Part shown: piece by piece, positions 1 to 11,661 of the stretch
Numbering within the stretch: the stretch's first letter is position 1
Layout of the letters: each line of letters begins with the position of its first letter
Assembly: GCA_905250075.1 (NCBI GenBank)
Contig: CAJNOP010000322.1
Location: 67,457-131,456, forward strand
Direction: 5' to 3'
Length of the DNA stretch: 64,000 bases
Source of the DNA: Rotaria sp. Silwood1
Lineage: Eukaryota > Rotifera > Eurotatoria > Philodinida > Philodinidae
Translations under genes and position numbers: made by a program
The notes under the pieces: generated by a model
What the model was told of the DNA's origin: nothing
Databases searched by the model: none
Seen by the model: only the letters and a program-made list of their open reading frames with translations

Positions 1-1891
1 GATCTTGGAAATATTCCGCTAAGATTGTTATAGCCCAAAAATAGATGTTGCAGATTTATCATTTGACTTATAGTAGGACTAATGACGCCAATCAATTGGT
101 TTTTATGAGCATACAACTCTTGTAGCTTTGTCATAGAGTACAAGCTCTCTGGAATGGTTCCCGATAGTTTGTTGTTATCAATACGTAAAACGGTCAGATT
201 CTGAAGTTTACCAATACAATTTGGTATCTGACCAGTTAGTTGATTATCATGTAGATCTAACCATTGAAGACTTGAACAATTGCAAATTGTCTCAGGAATA
301 GATCCTATAATAACCATAAACATGTTACCATTCCTTTATGTACATCGTACGAAAAATTGAAGTAAAACATTCATAAATTGAAAAAAGCAATAAAGATAAT
401 ACATTAGCCAAAGTTGTAAAAATCTCTAGCTTTTTCATGAATCTTTTCATTGTTTATCCCTTTCGTCGAAAATAGACTAAATTTTTTTTTTAATTTACTG
501 ACAGAATTTAAGGAAAGATGCTTTGGTTGTCTTTTTTCTTTGATTTTCGGATGTCATATTGTTTTCTATGGACATTCAGTATTTTTAGCTCATATTTTGT
601 TTATAAGTATGAAACGAGTAGACTAGTATAACCTGCAATGGATACCTCTATTCATGGAGATTTGACAAGAATATGCATTTTTTTGTTCGAATGTCATTTT
701 AGGCTTTGAAAAAAAGTCAGTTTCGAGACATCCTGATACGGTGAGTTCTGAACTCTGGAGGATTTTGGTACTTAAACATTGATAAAAAAATGAGAATATC
801 GACTGCGCCTCAACAGAACTCTCAGCACTCTCGGAACTTTACGAACTTTTGGAAATTTAAGTGACAGATCAAGCCTAGAGTTTCAAACGAAACTTACATC
901 ATCAAGTTTTCTTTGGCGACAAAGTATAAACAACTGCACTAGTATCCTAGATTCGTAAATATTAGATGTCGAAAATATCACAGAAGAAGGCGAATATACG
1001 GTACAATGCTTTTCATGAATATTCAATCATTACGCATAGATGAATCACTTATTGAATGATCTCAACATTCTAAAAACTTTTCATATTCTAACGAATGCTG
1101 AGCTTACGGCTACCTCGGTCCCTTGAATTTCTTGAGTTTCTGGAGTGTTGTGAGAAAATTGTCACTATTGAGAGTTCCAGAGATTCAGAACGCATGGAAT
1201 TCTGCCACTGCTATCGGCTTCATACAATCTTTTTGAGTTACATATTTTTGAAAAATAGATATTTTCATTAAATCTCATTGAAGGGAGGGGGGAAGGAATT
1301 TTTCGTCGGATGTGATAGCCTACTCATCTTTTACTCATGGACGAAATATGGGGTCAAAAGACTGGATTTTCATAGAGTAGCCTCTATTTTCTGACATCTA
1401 TCAGCTTGAATAGCATACAAAAAAAATCGATGAAAAAAATACTTTTTTTCAAAAAGTGATATTTTTCTCAAAGATTTACTCAAATACGTTCGTTATGAGT
1501 AGGTGTCATATTTACCTTGTAATTTATTCGCTTTTAGCCATATATTTTCCAACTTCGAGCACTCGTCTATATTTGGTATTAAACTACCACTAATGCTGTT
1601 AAAACTAAGATATAATGTTTTTAATTGTGTGAGATTGCATAAAGTTGCAGGCAGTGATCCATTTAATTCATTGTCGTATAGCTGAATTTCTATAACGTGG
1701 TTTTGTTCATCGCACAACACGCCGTGCCATTGACAGTAGGGAATGGTTGATGATAGCCAGTTATCTTGACTTATCCAATCTGGGCCTGATGTAGAATGAT
1801 AAAAATCGACGAGTACATCACGTTCGCTAGCAGTTTCTATTGTGATCGTTGTTGTCAGTAAGAAAATAGAGAGCAAAGAAATCACAATCAT
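1..1891 (-). CDS. Secreted leucine-rich-repeat protein, plant-like type (3' end outside window)
   Basis: Exon 1 runs 1891 to 1516 and exon 2 starts at 304 and leaves the window at base 1. The protein begins with a hydrophobic signal peptide (about residues 1-20), then a plant-type LRR N-terminal cap (DFYHSTSGPDW, a W-x-G-V-x-C element) and LRRs of the LxxLxLxxNxLxGxIP kind. The exon junction was found by phase: exon 1 ends KLQ plus one G, donor GTAAAT at 1515, acceptor TTATAG ending at 305, giving KLQ-GSIPETIC without a break. Such 24-residue repeats typify plant and oomycete LRR receptor-like proteins and also occur in bdelloids. No kinase or membrane segment is visible in the part present. 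Role unknown: probably extracellular binding. Gene structure is firm, function is not. Confidence 0.8.
305..1515 (-). other. 1.2-kb intron of the LRR gene
   Basis: Bounded by GTAAAT and TTATAG in the correct phase. It is about twenty times longer than the 46-82 bp introns typical of this window. I see no ORF or clear terminal inverted repeat inside it, only AT-rich sequence. Confidence 0.7.
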
Positions 1892-2329
1892 GCTGATACC
1901 GTTTTTTGGTGTCTTTTTTTCAATTCTGTTGTATTATATAGTATCGTAATTATTTCGACTCAGATGGTTTTATTCTCAGAAGCCACTGAATGAATATTGA
2001 CCTTTGCAGTGTAGATTATCGTTATTAGCCCACATGCTTCACTCTTATAGTCCTTAAGCGGGATCACTCTCGCGTTCTTCTTCGGTCACCGTTCTGTGTA
2101 TTGCGAGTAAAAAAGAAGAGATATCAAACACATGAGAGAATATCTAACTAACAAATCACGCATACAGACAAACACAGAAAGATAACAAGCAGATGAAAAA
2201 GCACGTATGTACGTAAAGTGCGATTATGGATGTAAGATTTGGGTGAGTGCAGATGAATGAGAACGTGAGTGAATGTACCGGTTCTCTATAGCCACACCCC
2301 ACACCCACATCCAAAATACCTTTCTTATA

Positions 2330-3860
2330 AGCGCGTCTAAAAGGCTGTTTTAGGTAGCATCTTAAATTTAAAAGAGTGCATTTCATATAGAAACTGATAC
2401 GTATAAAAGCGTTGCATTTAAAAACGGTTGCATTTGAAGGCGTTGTAATAACAAATAACCCGTATAAACATAAGAATGGATGGAGAAATGCTGAAAAGAA
2501 AAATATCGAAAGGAAAAATGTCGAAAAAATAATTGAAGGGAATAATATAGAAAAGAAAAAGACAGAAAAGAAAAAAATCAAAACGTTGAAATATCGAAAA
2601 GAAAGACAGAAAAGAAAATGTCGAAAGGTCAAAATGTAGAAAAAAAAACCGAAAAGAAATATTCTCGAAAAGAAAAATATGGAAAGTTATGACGATACGG
2701 GGTTATCCGATTCAATATTTTGAACATTCTTCATTTACTTGATCAATGCTTATGCTGATGTCCGCCGCTTTGATTACAGTACCGATCTCTACATAAGTAC
2801 ACATGAAATAAAATGCTTTTCACTTCATTATTCGTAATTCGCTTCATGATATCTATATGTTATTGTTTCTAAGATTCGTTTCTAAATTAAGGCTCATTAT
2901 CGACAAACGAAATGAAATATGTGGGCTCATTTGACTAACGAACGATTGTATTACAGTTTATTTTATTTTGCTTTGTTTATGATCGGCGTTACCATTAGGA
3001 TAGTTATTTTCATTATATGTTTATCTGTATCTAACATGACTTTTATTTTCAAACAATAGTCCTTTATTCTATCGCAAAAGATACTTCAATGTTTATCATT
3101 GATAATTACGTATTTAGGTTAAACAAATCCATCGCTATCGAAAACTAATATCGATGTGAGTACTGAAAGTAGAATGTGACAGCACATGCTTATATAAATG
3201 ATGTTCTTTTAAAAGCTGAAGGTAGTCGTTGTCATGTAGTTAAACCATTAAAAGGGTTGTATTTTCAGACAACTCATGAAAGAACGTGTTATATATGAAA
3301 TACTCCTATACCAAAAATCAATGAAGAAGAATCAGCGAAATTGGTTTCGACACCCATAATAGCTGCTATTTTACCTTCTCAAAGAGAAATGAGCCTGCAC
3401 AAAATCATCTGTATTTATTTTAGAAAATGTGTTTGGTATTTCTTTAGATAAGATGGCTGATTATTTACATTTTTTTTGCTCATTCATTCCGTTATTTTAT
3501 TTCTAATGTCAATAATACTGTTCATGATCGTTTTGTTGTACTTTTTCATTCAATGAACTTCTTAATGATTCGTCAATATGCTCGCATAAATGATTTTTTT
3601 TTCTCATAATTTATTATCGACATTTTGCTGTTCGAGATTATTTGTATTCGATATTTTTCTTTCGACATTTTCTTTTTCGTTCTTTTTCTCGTCGCTGTTT
3701 TTCTTTTCTATATTTTTCCTTCGACTTTTCATCATTCGACATTTTTCCTTTCTGCCTTTTTCCACCATACCAAACATAAAAATAGCGTTCTCTAGCTTAA
3801 AGTTGGCGTTACCACGCTGTTTTGTACATACTTTTTGTTTCATAGGCATTGCTAGCTGTT
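2330..3860. repeat. Foldback-like region: degenerate CGAAAAG-type arrays in opposite orientation
   Basis: From about 2480 to 2690 the plus strand carries a degenerate array of TCGAAAAGAAAAA-like units; from about 3600 to 3770 the same array appears on the minus strand. Flanking stretches (around 2400-2480 and 3770-3850) also resemble each other weakly when inverted. Lys/Glu-rich ORFs on either side are simply the translated array. About 0.9 kb of ordinary AT-rich DNA lies between. The layout fits a foldback element, but I could not find exact ends or a target duplication. Confidence 0.4.
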
Positions 3861-5069
3861 TGACATTAGGAATAAAGTCCCTTCAAAAGCACGATATTCC
3901 TCGATCATGATCAGAAAAAACAATGGACAAACCTATATCAAATTTTGAGAGTACGAAATACTTTCCAAGAGCAGATCACTACCGGCTATGATTTCTGGAT
4001 ATGTCATGTATCTTGCTGTGTATATGAGTCTTGGTTAAGAGAGAAATGGCACCCTCCAAAACCAACACACACAGCTCGTAATATACTGGAACCATAAAAA
4101 ACTAAAACTGCATTTGCATCAAGTTATAAAAAAACAGGACTTGTAGAATTCAATAATAAGAATACTAATGAGACATAATCATGATGAGAGTCATTATAGA
4201 TTTCATTGTTTTAATATGGAATAGATGGGGACAACAGTAGTGTCAGAACCACCGAGATATAGTACTCAGTGAATGCAATGTATAATACATACGATCAGCA
4301 AAAGTATGGTATAAGTTTCTCAGTGATCTAGTGACATCATAGAATGTTCCACTATTTTATATTCTGGCACATATATACAAAGGCATTTTCTGCTTCATCC
4401 TCTTGATGATAAAGAATGAATTTTGAATAAAATAGTCAGAATCATGTAAGTATATGACAAAATATCGATTCTTCTTATATAGTAATAGATACATCCTATT
4501 GTCTTCTGTCTTGCATATCTTGCACAGAAAGCACTAAGCTATTTCGTTTAGTTCTACGATAACAAAAATCATGATTTGTGTCAGATTTCCTCTGACTTGT
4601 GATCTAGACGTGTTGTAGAACAAATCGATTGAGAAATAAAGAAATTGTTATTTTTTTTTTCAGAAAAATAAATCGTTCCTTGATTCAGATAAAGAAAGCT
4701 CAACGTATACTTTCAGACACTGCGCTACTAAATCTTTGCCTAGTATCTGGCTAATTGTGTACCAGGGCGGCTCTGTGAAAAAAATTTATCAACTGGAAAA
4801 ATTAATCAAATGAATACAATCAGATTTGTAAGGCAATGCTGAGAAATGCAATCTGATATCGTTTGAACGATTTGAAGTTCATGTCAATTGATGGACAGTA
4901 CTCCATACAATCATAGTTAATTGAAATCTTTGAAGTATGAGTTCCATATTACTTCAAAGAACTGAAAGTTTTAAATGTGCGTGTAAATGTCGATGAATTT
5001 TGTGTAGCTGTGTTGTCTTCAGTAATATTCACTGGAAACCCACACTCTCCAATACCCAATATATAGTAT
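3861..5069. other. Intergenic, nothing recognised
   Basis: AT-rich sequence with no long ORF and no repeat that I could define. Confidence 0.5.
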
Positions 5070-5780
5070 TTAGATAATGTCGACGTAAAACTTATTTGCT
5101 GCAGCTGAACCGCTGCCACCTATTTTCAGCCAAAACGAAAGTGTGTATCTGTCGCTGATCACTGTCGCAAATGTTTGAGTGATAAACTCGATACCACCGC
5201 AGTTGTCCTTATAACGATTACCCGTAGAGTTAAGGCACTTGGAACCAAAATCCATCCAACCTGCCTTGTAGCCCCATGTTTGTGAACACAATACTACCCA
5301 ATCTATTGGTATCGTCACTGAGCTTTCAAAACTGGGACTCCTCAACAACTCAATACTTGGTGAGCTTTGAGCAACAACAGATACTGAGTCCAGATAGTAA
5401 ACACGATTATTACTATTACGAAATCCACACATGATTGTATGCGATATGTTGTTCACCGTGAAGTTAAATCGATATGAAGACCAAGTAGATGGATTATATC
5501 CAGTCAGAACCATCGCATTTCCTACTCCAATTTCTGTGCAATTCGATACTGTAATATACATATACTGAATAAGCGATAAGATCCACACTAATAATAACTT
5601 ACTGGATTCCATTGTGGTTGTTGTGCTTGTTACTGTTGTTGTTGGCATTGTTGTTATTTCTGCTGTGGGTGCTGATATTGTTGTTGCTGATGTGCTGCTT
5701 GATGTAGTATTGGTTGTTGTAAGTGTCATGCCGGTATCTTTCGTGGTATATATCATTATGACAAAAAGCATTGAGATCAA
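5070..5780 (-). CDS. Thr-rich (mucin-like) protein with C-terminal beta-sandwich-like module
   Basis: Open from ATG at 5780 to TAA at 5070. A 54-bp stretch (5602 to 5549, GTAAGT...TTACAG) is almost certainly an intron that happens to be a multiple of three; removing it joins TTTTMES to ISNCTEIG and deletes an unnatural hydrophobic insert. The spliced protein (about 218 aa) has a hydrophobic start, a Thr/Ser linker (residues about 17-57), then a Cys-containing module with WSSYRFNF, YYLDSVSV, SPSFESS, GWMDFGSKC and a final SFWLKIGGSG/FYVDI strand. This resembles a jelly-roll carbohydrate-binding fold that recurs in bdelloid secreted proteins; I cannot name the family. N-terminal signal peptide is weak, so an upstream exon is possible. 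Confidence 0.65.
   Translation of the reverse strand: MISMLFVIMIYTTKDTGMTLTTTNTTSSSTSATTISAPTAEITTMPTTTVTSTTTTMESSKLLLVWILSLIQYMYITVSNCTEIGVGNAMVLTGYNPSTWSSYRFNFTVNNISHTIMCGFRNSNNRVYYLDSVSVVAQSSPSIELLRSPSFESSVTIPIDWVVLCSQTWGYKAGWMDFGSKCLNSTGNRYKDNCGGIEFITQTFATVISDRYTLSFWLKIGGSGSAAANKFYVDII
5549..5602 (-). other. 54-bp in-frame intron
   Basis: GTAAGT donor, TTACAG acceptor, length divisible by three and without stop, so ORF calling reads through it. Confidence 0.75.
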
Positions 5781-6075
5781 TATTTTTTAGCCTTTTAGCT
5801 TGTACTCATAAAAAATATGATTTTATAAGTTCTATAAAATTAAATTCTATTACAACGAGAAAAAGAACTATGTTTGTGATTTAGAGTACTGCACACAAAG
5901 TTAATAAAAGACAGAAGCGCATGATAGCCGTTTTTGGGTCAACTGTAATAGAGAGCTATGGCCTTATGTTTTTGTGAGCCCAGACCCAAAAAAAGCAATG
6001 TTATGGATAGAGTCTCAGACTAGACCCTATAAAAAATAAAACTCTGGATCTAGTTTATGCCCGAAGGTGACCGAT

Positions 6076-6721
6076 CAATCCGTCGCACATGTATTGTAGA
6101 GAATACATTAATTGAATTAAGTGATTTAGTTTAGAATGTTATTTAATTAATCGCCTTAACAAAAACTTTTCTTTAGATTCTTAGAAATCATTTTTCAGAA
6201 TACAATGGTTTTTTCAAAAATAAAATAGCGATATCAATTTAAAGCGTATTTTAAAATTTAATTAAAAAAATTGAAGTTTGATTTTAAATAAAATTCTATG
6301 TAGAAAAATTAAAAATATAATTCATTTTTTTCAATTAAAATTTAACTTTTTATTTTTCAGAAAAATCTGAAAATTAAAACAAAAATGTAAAATCGAAAAA
6401 AATTTTTACAAATCTAAATTAAAAAAAAAAAGTTTGTTATTTAATGAAAACATTAATTTTAATTGAAAAAAATGAACTTTATTTTTAATTTGTCTACATG
6501 GAATTTTATTTAAAATCAAACTTCAATTTTTTTAATTAAATTTTAAAATACGCTTTAAATTGATATCGCTATTTTATTTTTGAAAAAACCATTGTATTCT
6601 GAAAAATGATTCCTAAGAATCTAAAGAAAAATTTTTGTTAAGACGATTAATTAAATAACATTCTAAACTAAATCACTTAATTCAATTAATGTATTCTCTA
6701 CAATACATGTGCGACGAATTG
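6076..6721. mobile_element. 646-bp palindromic (MITE/foldback) element
   Basis: The left end CAATCCGTCGCACATGTATT and everything to about 6345 is repeated inverted from about 6450 to 6721 with few mismatches, so the arms are about 270 bp and the AT-rich loop about 100 bp. No coding capacity. The outermost bases (CAATYCGTCGC) match on both sides and similarity stops there. I found no convincing target duplication, so the superfamily stays open. RNA from this locus would form a long hairpin. Confidence 0.85.
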
Positions 6722-7093
6722 TACTAGTCCCCAGTAACACGATCAACTGTGTCAAAAATAATAATTCAGAAAGATTTTTTTTGCCTTTCTGTTGTTGTCA
6801 AATGACACTTCTATCTGAATTATAATTTATAATTGGAATAAAGGAATGTAGGTACGGGTGTTAGTCATCTCTGCATTCATAGACACACATTAACAGTTAA
6901 ACCAAGCCACATCCTTTCGATAGACAGTTCTCAAAAATACTCGAAAAACGAGGTTGATGCTGAAAATGGATGTGTAAGTAAGTTTACAGTAAATTTGTGA
7001 TCGAAATCATTTGGATAGATGACTACCTACCACTAAGCGTTTTAAAATGACTACAGCTCTCATTAGGTGGCTCTATTACTCTAAATTTAATAT

Positions 7094-7470
7094 TCAGTGA
7101 AAAAAGTGATGGTAGTAATCTTCAAACATTTTTATATCAATGAACAAGCCATTTTCGATTTCAACCATTCTCAAGGGTTTCGTCAGACAGCTGTAGGGCT
7201 GTGTTGCACTGTTAAAATCAAATTGAGAGATAGCGAAACATCTAACATATCGAACTAACATGTTCAAAGCTGTTGCAGAGAGTTCTTCATATGACAGTTT
7301 ACTTATTATGTCAAATAACAAACCACTACTGACACCTTCAGGCTTTGATCTTACTTTGATATGTCTATTGAAAGTTTGGTGGGGTTCACTTCGAAGTTTC
7401 TCGTCTAATTGTGGTGTGGAAGATCTCTTGGGTGTGGATGAAGTTTTGGGCTTGTATGCTGGTCAAGTAG
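7094..7470 (-). CDS. Possible exon of an unrecognised gene
   Basis: The minus strand is open from a possible acceptor (ACCAG) near 7464 to TGA at 7094, about 120 codons, with balanced amino-acid use (LSYEELSATALNMLVRYVRC; VEIENGLFIDIKMFEDYY). An ATG lies at 7321 within it. No family recognised and no confident upstream exon. The opposite-strand ORF at 7260-7589 overlaps it and looks less natural. Confidence 0.3.
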
Positions 7471-8134
7471 ATACTCACATACATACCCTTTCAATTCTGC
7501 TAATGTTGGAGCTCATTGTTTTGAATACTCTAGTTATACCAATGGAACATTCGATCATGCTACCTTCCAAACTGAAAGCAAGGATATAAAAAGCACAAAT
7601 GAGAAAATATGAATTTGAAAATAATTTTTTTGGCAAGTTCAATTATCTCAATATTAATATTACACTGCCAAGCATTGAGTACATCATAGGGATCACAGAT
7701 AATACCATACCTATTCACTTGAGTAAAATAGTATCTTTTCGATTGATTACATGTCAATAGATGATATATTTGCCATTTTGATTGATTTATCACACTCTAA
7801 TAAGTAGCACATGAAGCAGCTGAGCATCAGTAAAAAAAGACTGCTACCCTGACTCACGTGACTCTTCGACTATGTAGTTTGGTTCAGTGTCACAGAACAC
7901 ATTGATATGCTGTCGAGAGAAGATCAATTCTGAGAATAGTCATACCTATTTCAAAGTTGGCATTCATTTTTTGTCGAGAAATATTATCACAAGTATGAGT
8001 GGTCCCATCACTTGTGTGGCATATCATAGCCATCGAATATTTTCATGTGAAAGAAATATACATGAGAACCAGCAGGTGTCCATCATTACTCTCTTCAAAA
8101 AGCAAGATTTGTTTTATTTTTTGTTAGAATAGAA

Positions 8135-9007
8135 ATGAGTGTCCTACTGTTTATCATAGTTTTTCTTAGCAGCAATACTTATGCGATCATATACCGACCC
8201 GTAGTATTAATGCATGGTATTTTGGCAACAGCTGATGACATGAATGAGCTTGGTGGTTGGCTCACCGCATCATTTCCGGGTATCTACGTTGTTTCGATCG
8301 AAATTGGCAATGGATACGATGATTCTTTTTTATTACCCATGAATAAACAAGTAGAACTCTTTTGTGCCAATGTTCTCGCGGATAAACATCTACGTGATGG
8401 CTTCAACATGCTTGGCATTTCACAAGGTAGTTTGATTGTGAGAGGAGCCGTCGAACGATGTTCACTGCCTGTCTACAATTTGATTACCATGGTTGGTGCT
8501 CATCAAGGTATCTTTGGTGATCCTTCTCTTAAGTTACTTCCTCGTCAATTTTGGGAATTAGTTTCAAGGTATGCGTATGAAGAGTCTGTTCAAAATGTGA
8601 TTAGTATTGCAGGCTTCTGGCGTGATCCTTTTCAATTGGAGAAATACATTAATCGAAGTCATTTTCTTCCGGACATTAATAATGAACGTGAAGTTCGCAA
8701 TGAAACCTATCGTATGAATATGCTGAAGCTCAACGCATTTGTTATGACATATTCAGACATTGATGACGTTATAACGCCACCACAATCCGGTTGGTTTCTG
8801 GGCTATGCATCACAATCGTTGGAACCTGAAACATGGAATCAATCACGTCAATTCACAGAAGATCTCATTGGAATGCGAACATTGCATGAACAAGGCAAAT
8901 TACATATGTTCATTGGCCATACTCGTCATCAAGATTCTGAGCATGCTCCTGATAAAGAATTCTTTTTTCAAAATATTCTGCAATTTTTCAATAATACGCT
9001 TCCATAG
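8135..9007 (+). CDS. Palmitoyl-protein thioesterase, PPT2-like lysosomal thioesterase
   Basis: Intact 290-residue, intronless ORF. Residues 1-17 form a signal peptide ending in TYA. The alpha/beta-hydrolase core follows: YRPVVLMHG (20-28) gives the oxyanion strand, GISQG (94-98) holds the nucleophile Ser96, DDVITPPQSGWF (210-221) carries the acidic residue, and IGHTRH (260-265) carries the catalytic His. NYWHDP-like GFWRDP and INNERE (181-186, compare INGERD in PPT2) favour PPT2 over PPT1. These enzymes remove fatty acyl groups from thioesters in lysosomes. Length matches the family (about 300). AATAAA-like signal occurs about 25 bp after the stop. No broken residues seen. Confidence 0.9.
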   Translation: MSVLLFIIVFLSSNTYAIIYRPVVLMHGILATADDMNELGGWLTASFPGIYVVSIEIGNGYDDSFLLPMNKQVELFCANVLADKHLRDGFNMLGISQGSLIVRGAVERCSLPVYNLITMVGAHQGIFGDPSLKLLPRQFWELVSRYAYEESVQNVISIAGFWRDPFQLEKYINRSHFLPDINNEREVRNETYRMNMLKLNAFVMTYSDIDDVITPPQSGWFLGYASQSLEPETWNQSRQFTEDLIGMRTLHEQGKLHMFIGHTRHQDSEHAPDKEFFFQNILQFFNNTLP

Positions 9008-9009
9008 AT

Positions 9010-10228
9010 GTTCCAGAGTAAGATAAAATAAACCTTAGATGTCATCAATATAATCTTCAGCTATTACTAAGAAGATCGAACTGTCGAATTTTTCCATCTT
9101 TTATAGATGGTACCAGAAAAGATAATGAATCATGCTCGCCAACTAAGCGACAACAGTCGATGTAGTTGGGACAGAAAGCCTGAAAACTTTATTTCCAAGA
9201 TCATTTTCTTGAGATTGATTCTGAGAAAAGTTATTATTTACTTTCAAATGAAAAGTAATCTTTGAGTTTTTATGCCTCATAACTTAGTTTACGAGCAATA
9301 TATAGAAATAGTTTTGAGAGAAAAAATATAATTGAAGTCAAGTTCTACAATTTGATGAAAAAATATCTGATCAAATGTGTAAAACTACCGTGAAAATTAG
9401 TCTGTTGTAAAAGAAAAAGTAAATAAACTAATAACATCTTTACCACTGAAGTGAATGTGCCACCCCTATCTGGAAATTAACAGTTTAAAGCTGCTCATTT
9501 AATACAAACTGGTACATAAGCATTTTGTATAATAAATAGTGCTATTTCCATTATCAATTAAAAAGTTTAACGGAGACCAAAGTTAATGAAAATGTTTACT
9601 AAATACTTTATTAAACTTTGAGACTGATTTTAATGATGAAAGTAAACATTTCTGTTCACTAGTCAATATTGTACATATATCTGATAAATATTCTATAGGA
9701 GTGTGGGTGAGCTGGTATGAATGTAAAGTGTGTTGATGGGTTTGATCAAAGAGTACCAAAAATGCAGAAAATTAGAATCATTTACTAAATCTAGAATAAA
9801 TCCTAAGGATTATTTAAAAGTCAGAAAAATCAGAACCTGCTGCAAATCATAGTTTTAACAAAAAAAAGAAATGTCATTTTTGTTTGCCATTGCTATGTGA
9901 TCAAAACTGGAGCTGTAAAAGTAATAGCAGTAAAATTCGATATATGAATATGACCACAATGGAATGTGAGTAATTGAAAGTGTAGCTAACGCATACTACT
10001 TTGCTGTATAATAGGGAAAACAATCTATAAATTATATTTTTTGGTCATGAGAGATATTAAATATAAATATTTTAAAATATTTCGGATACTTTTCATTCTT
10101 TTTTGTTCGTGCACTAAGATCATCCTGGTGTTCAAAACTGTATTCGATTAAGTACACAAGAGCATTTTCTTAATAGTTATGATGTTACTTTTGTATAAAA
10201 CAAAAAGTTGCTTTTCATATATATGTAT
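9010..10228. other. Intergenic, nothing recognised
   Basis: AT-rich, short hairpins only (for example around 9570-9650). No ORF worth keeping. Confidence 0.5.
10221..10228. repeat. Target-site duplication ATATGTAT (left)
   Basis: Exact 8-bp match to 11662-11669 on the other side of the element. Confidence 0.9.
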
Positions 10229-11661
10229 CAGAGACCGTCACAGGGCAGTTTTTTTATGTCCTGTCCTGCCCTACGCCCTGCCCTGCGCCCTGCCCTGCCC
10301 TGCCCTAATGATGATTCATAATATTTTTTTCTGTCCTGCCCCGCCCTGAGGGCAGGGCAGGGCGGCCCTGAACTTGGAAATCCAGCTTAAATGAGGAAAT
10401 ATCTAATAGCTTTAAAAAACCTCGTAATGGTAAAGTTTTAATCATTTGTTTAATTCGATCCGATTGAAAGTTATTTGTATCGATGAAGTTGAAGATGGAG
10501 TGAAAGTAGGGATCTCAATATGTGTCTACCTTTCATTTAGTTTATGCGTAAATTAAGTGGTAAGTAATTTATATTTATTGTAAATATAAATTATTTCGTT
10601 ACAAAGTTTATATTACAAATCAATATGAATTCTAATAATTTACAACGATTTGTAAATATAAATTTTGCAACAAAATAATTTACATTTATAATAAATATAA
10701 ATTTCTTACAATTCATATTTATTATAAGGTAAACGGTAAATGACGCCCCAAAGTAAAAGTGATTTATTATGATAATAATGATATTGTTTCCGAGTTCAGT
10801 GCTGAAAAATATTTATCAACATGTTGTTTAAAACATTTTTCACCACTCATCGTATTGTAAACTTGATTACTAGTACATTTGAAACCACTTTGAAATTCAG
10901 GAATTCTTTCTAACTGATGATTACTTAATTATACTGGATAACCAAATACTCTTCACCATCTAACAGCAGGTGAAGATCCGTTCTTTAGTATTTGATATTT
11001 CGATCTTTCAGTCAGTAATAGATATTTAATCGTTGCAGTATCGAATGAACTCATAATATATGACGGCAGATTAAAATATCGAAGATAGAAAACTCAATGA
11101 AATAATTGAAACTAGAAAATTTAACTAAAAAATTTGAAGAAACTGGAACATTGGCATGTTTTTAAACTTTTATATGAAGTATGCTGTAAAAAACTACGGT
11201 CATTTATGAAACTATTTGGAAGAGGAATATATGAATATACTTAACAAAAAAACTGGATTTTTCTCTTATATAATTCTGCATCATTGTGAAATGCTTTTTC
11301 TTTCCTCTTCAAATCATCTGTATGTTTCTATGCGAAATATAAATGGATTATATGGTGTCCAATATAATAATAAAAAATTGTTCCAACTAGGTACAATGGC
11401 AAAAGTTATGATAGTCAGTTTATAGCGATATCAATTACAATTGCTCATAATATCAACATATCAAAATTATTTACTAGAAAATCTGTTTCAAATAACTGTC
11501 TCGAGAAAAAAGAATAACAGGGCAAAAATATTTTGCCCTGCCCTGCCCTGGCACGCCCTGCAGGGCAGGGCGAAAAATAAAAAAACTTGCCCTGCCCTGT
11601 CTTTAGGGCAGGACAGGGCAGGGCAGGACACCAGGGCCGCCCTGCCCTGTGGCGGTCTCTG
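10229..11661. mobile_element. Non-autonomous hAT-like element with GC-rich subterminal repeats
   Basis: Ends are inverted copies of CAGAGACCGYCACAGGGCAG (19 of 20 match) and are flanked by the identical 8-bp direct repeat ATATGTAT at 10221-10228 and 11662-11669. CAG-type termini and an 8-bp duplication are the hallmark of the hAT superfamily. Just inside each end lies a dense block of CCCTG/CAGGG units (10240-10372 and 11519-11650), very GC-rich compared with the AT-rich interior. The 1.1-kb interior has no transposase ORF, so it must be moved in trans. Short ORFs that read the blocks are artefacts. Confidence 0.9.

Noticed and set aside
2156..2639. Lys/Glu-rich plus ORF and Phe/Ser-rich minus ORF
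   Set aside because: Both come from the degenerate CGAAAAG array; no start context, splice sites or family.
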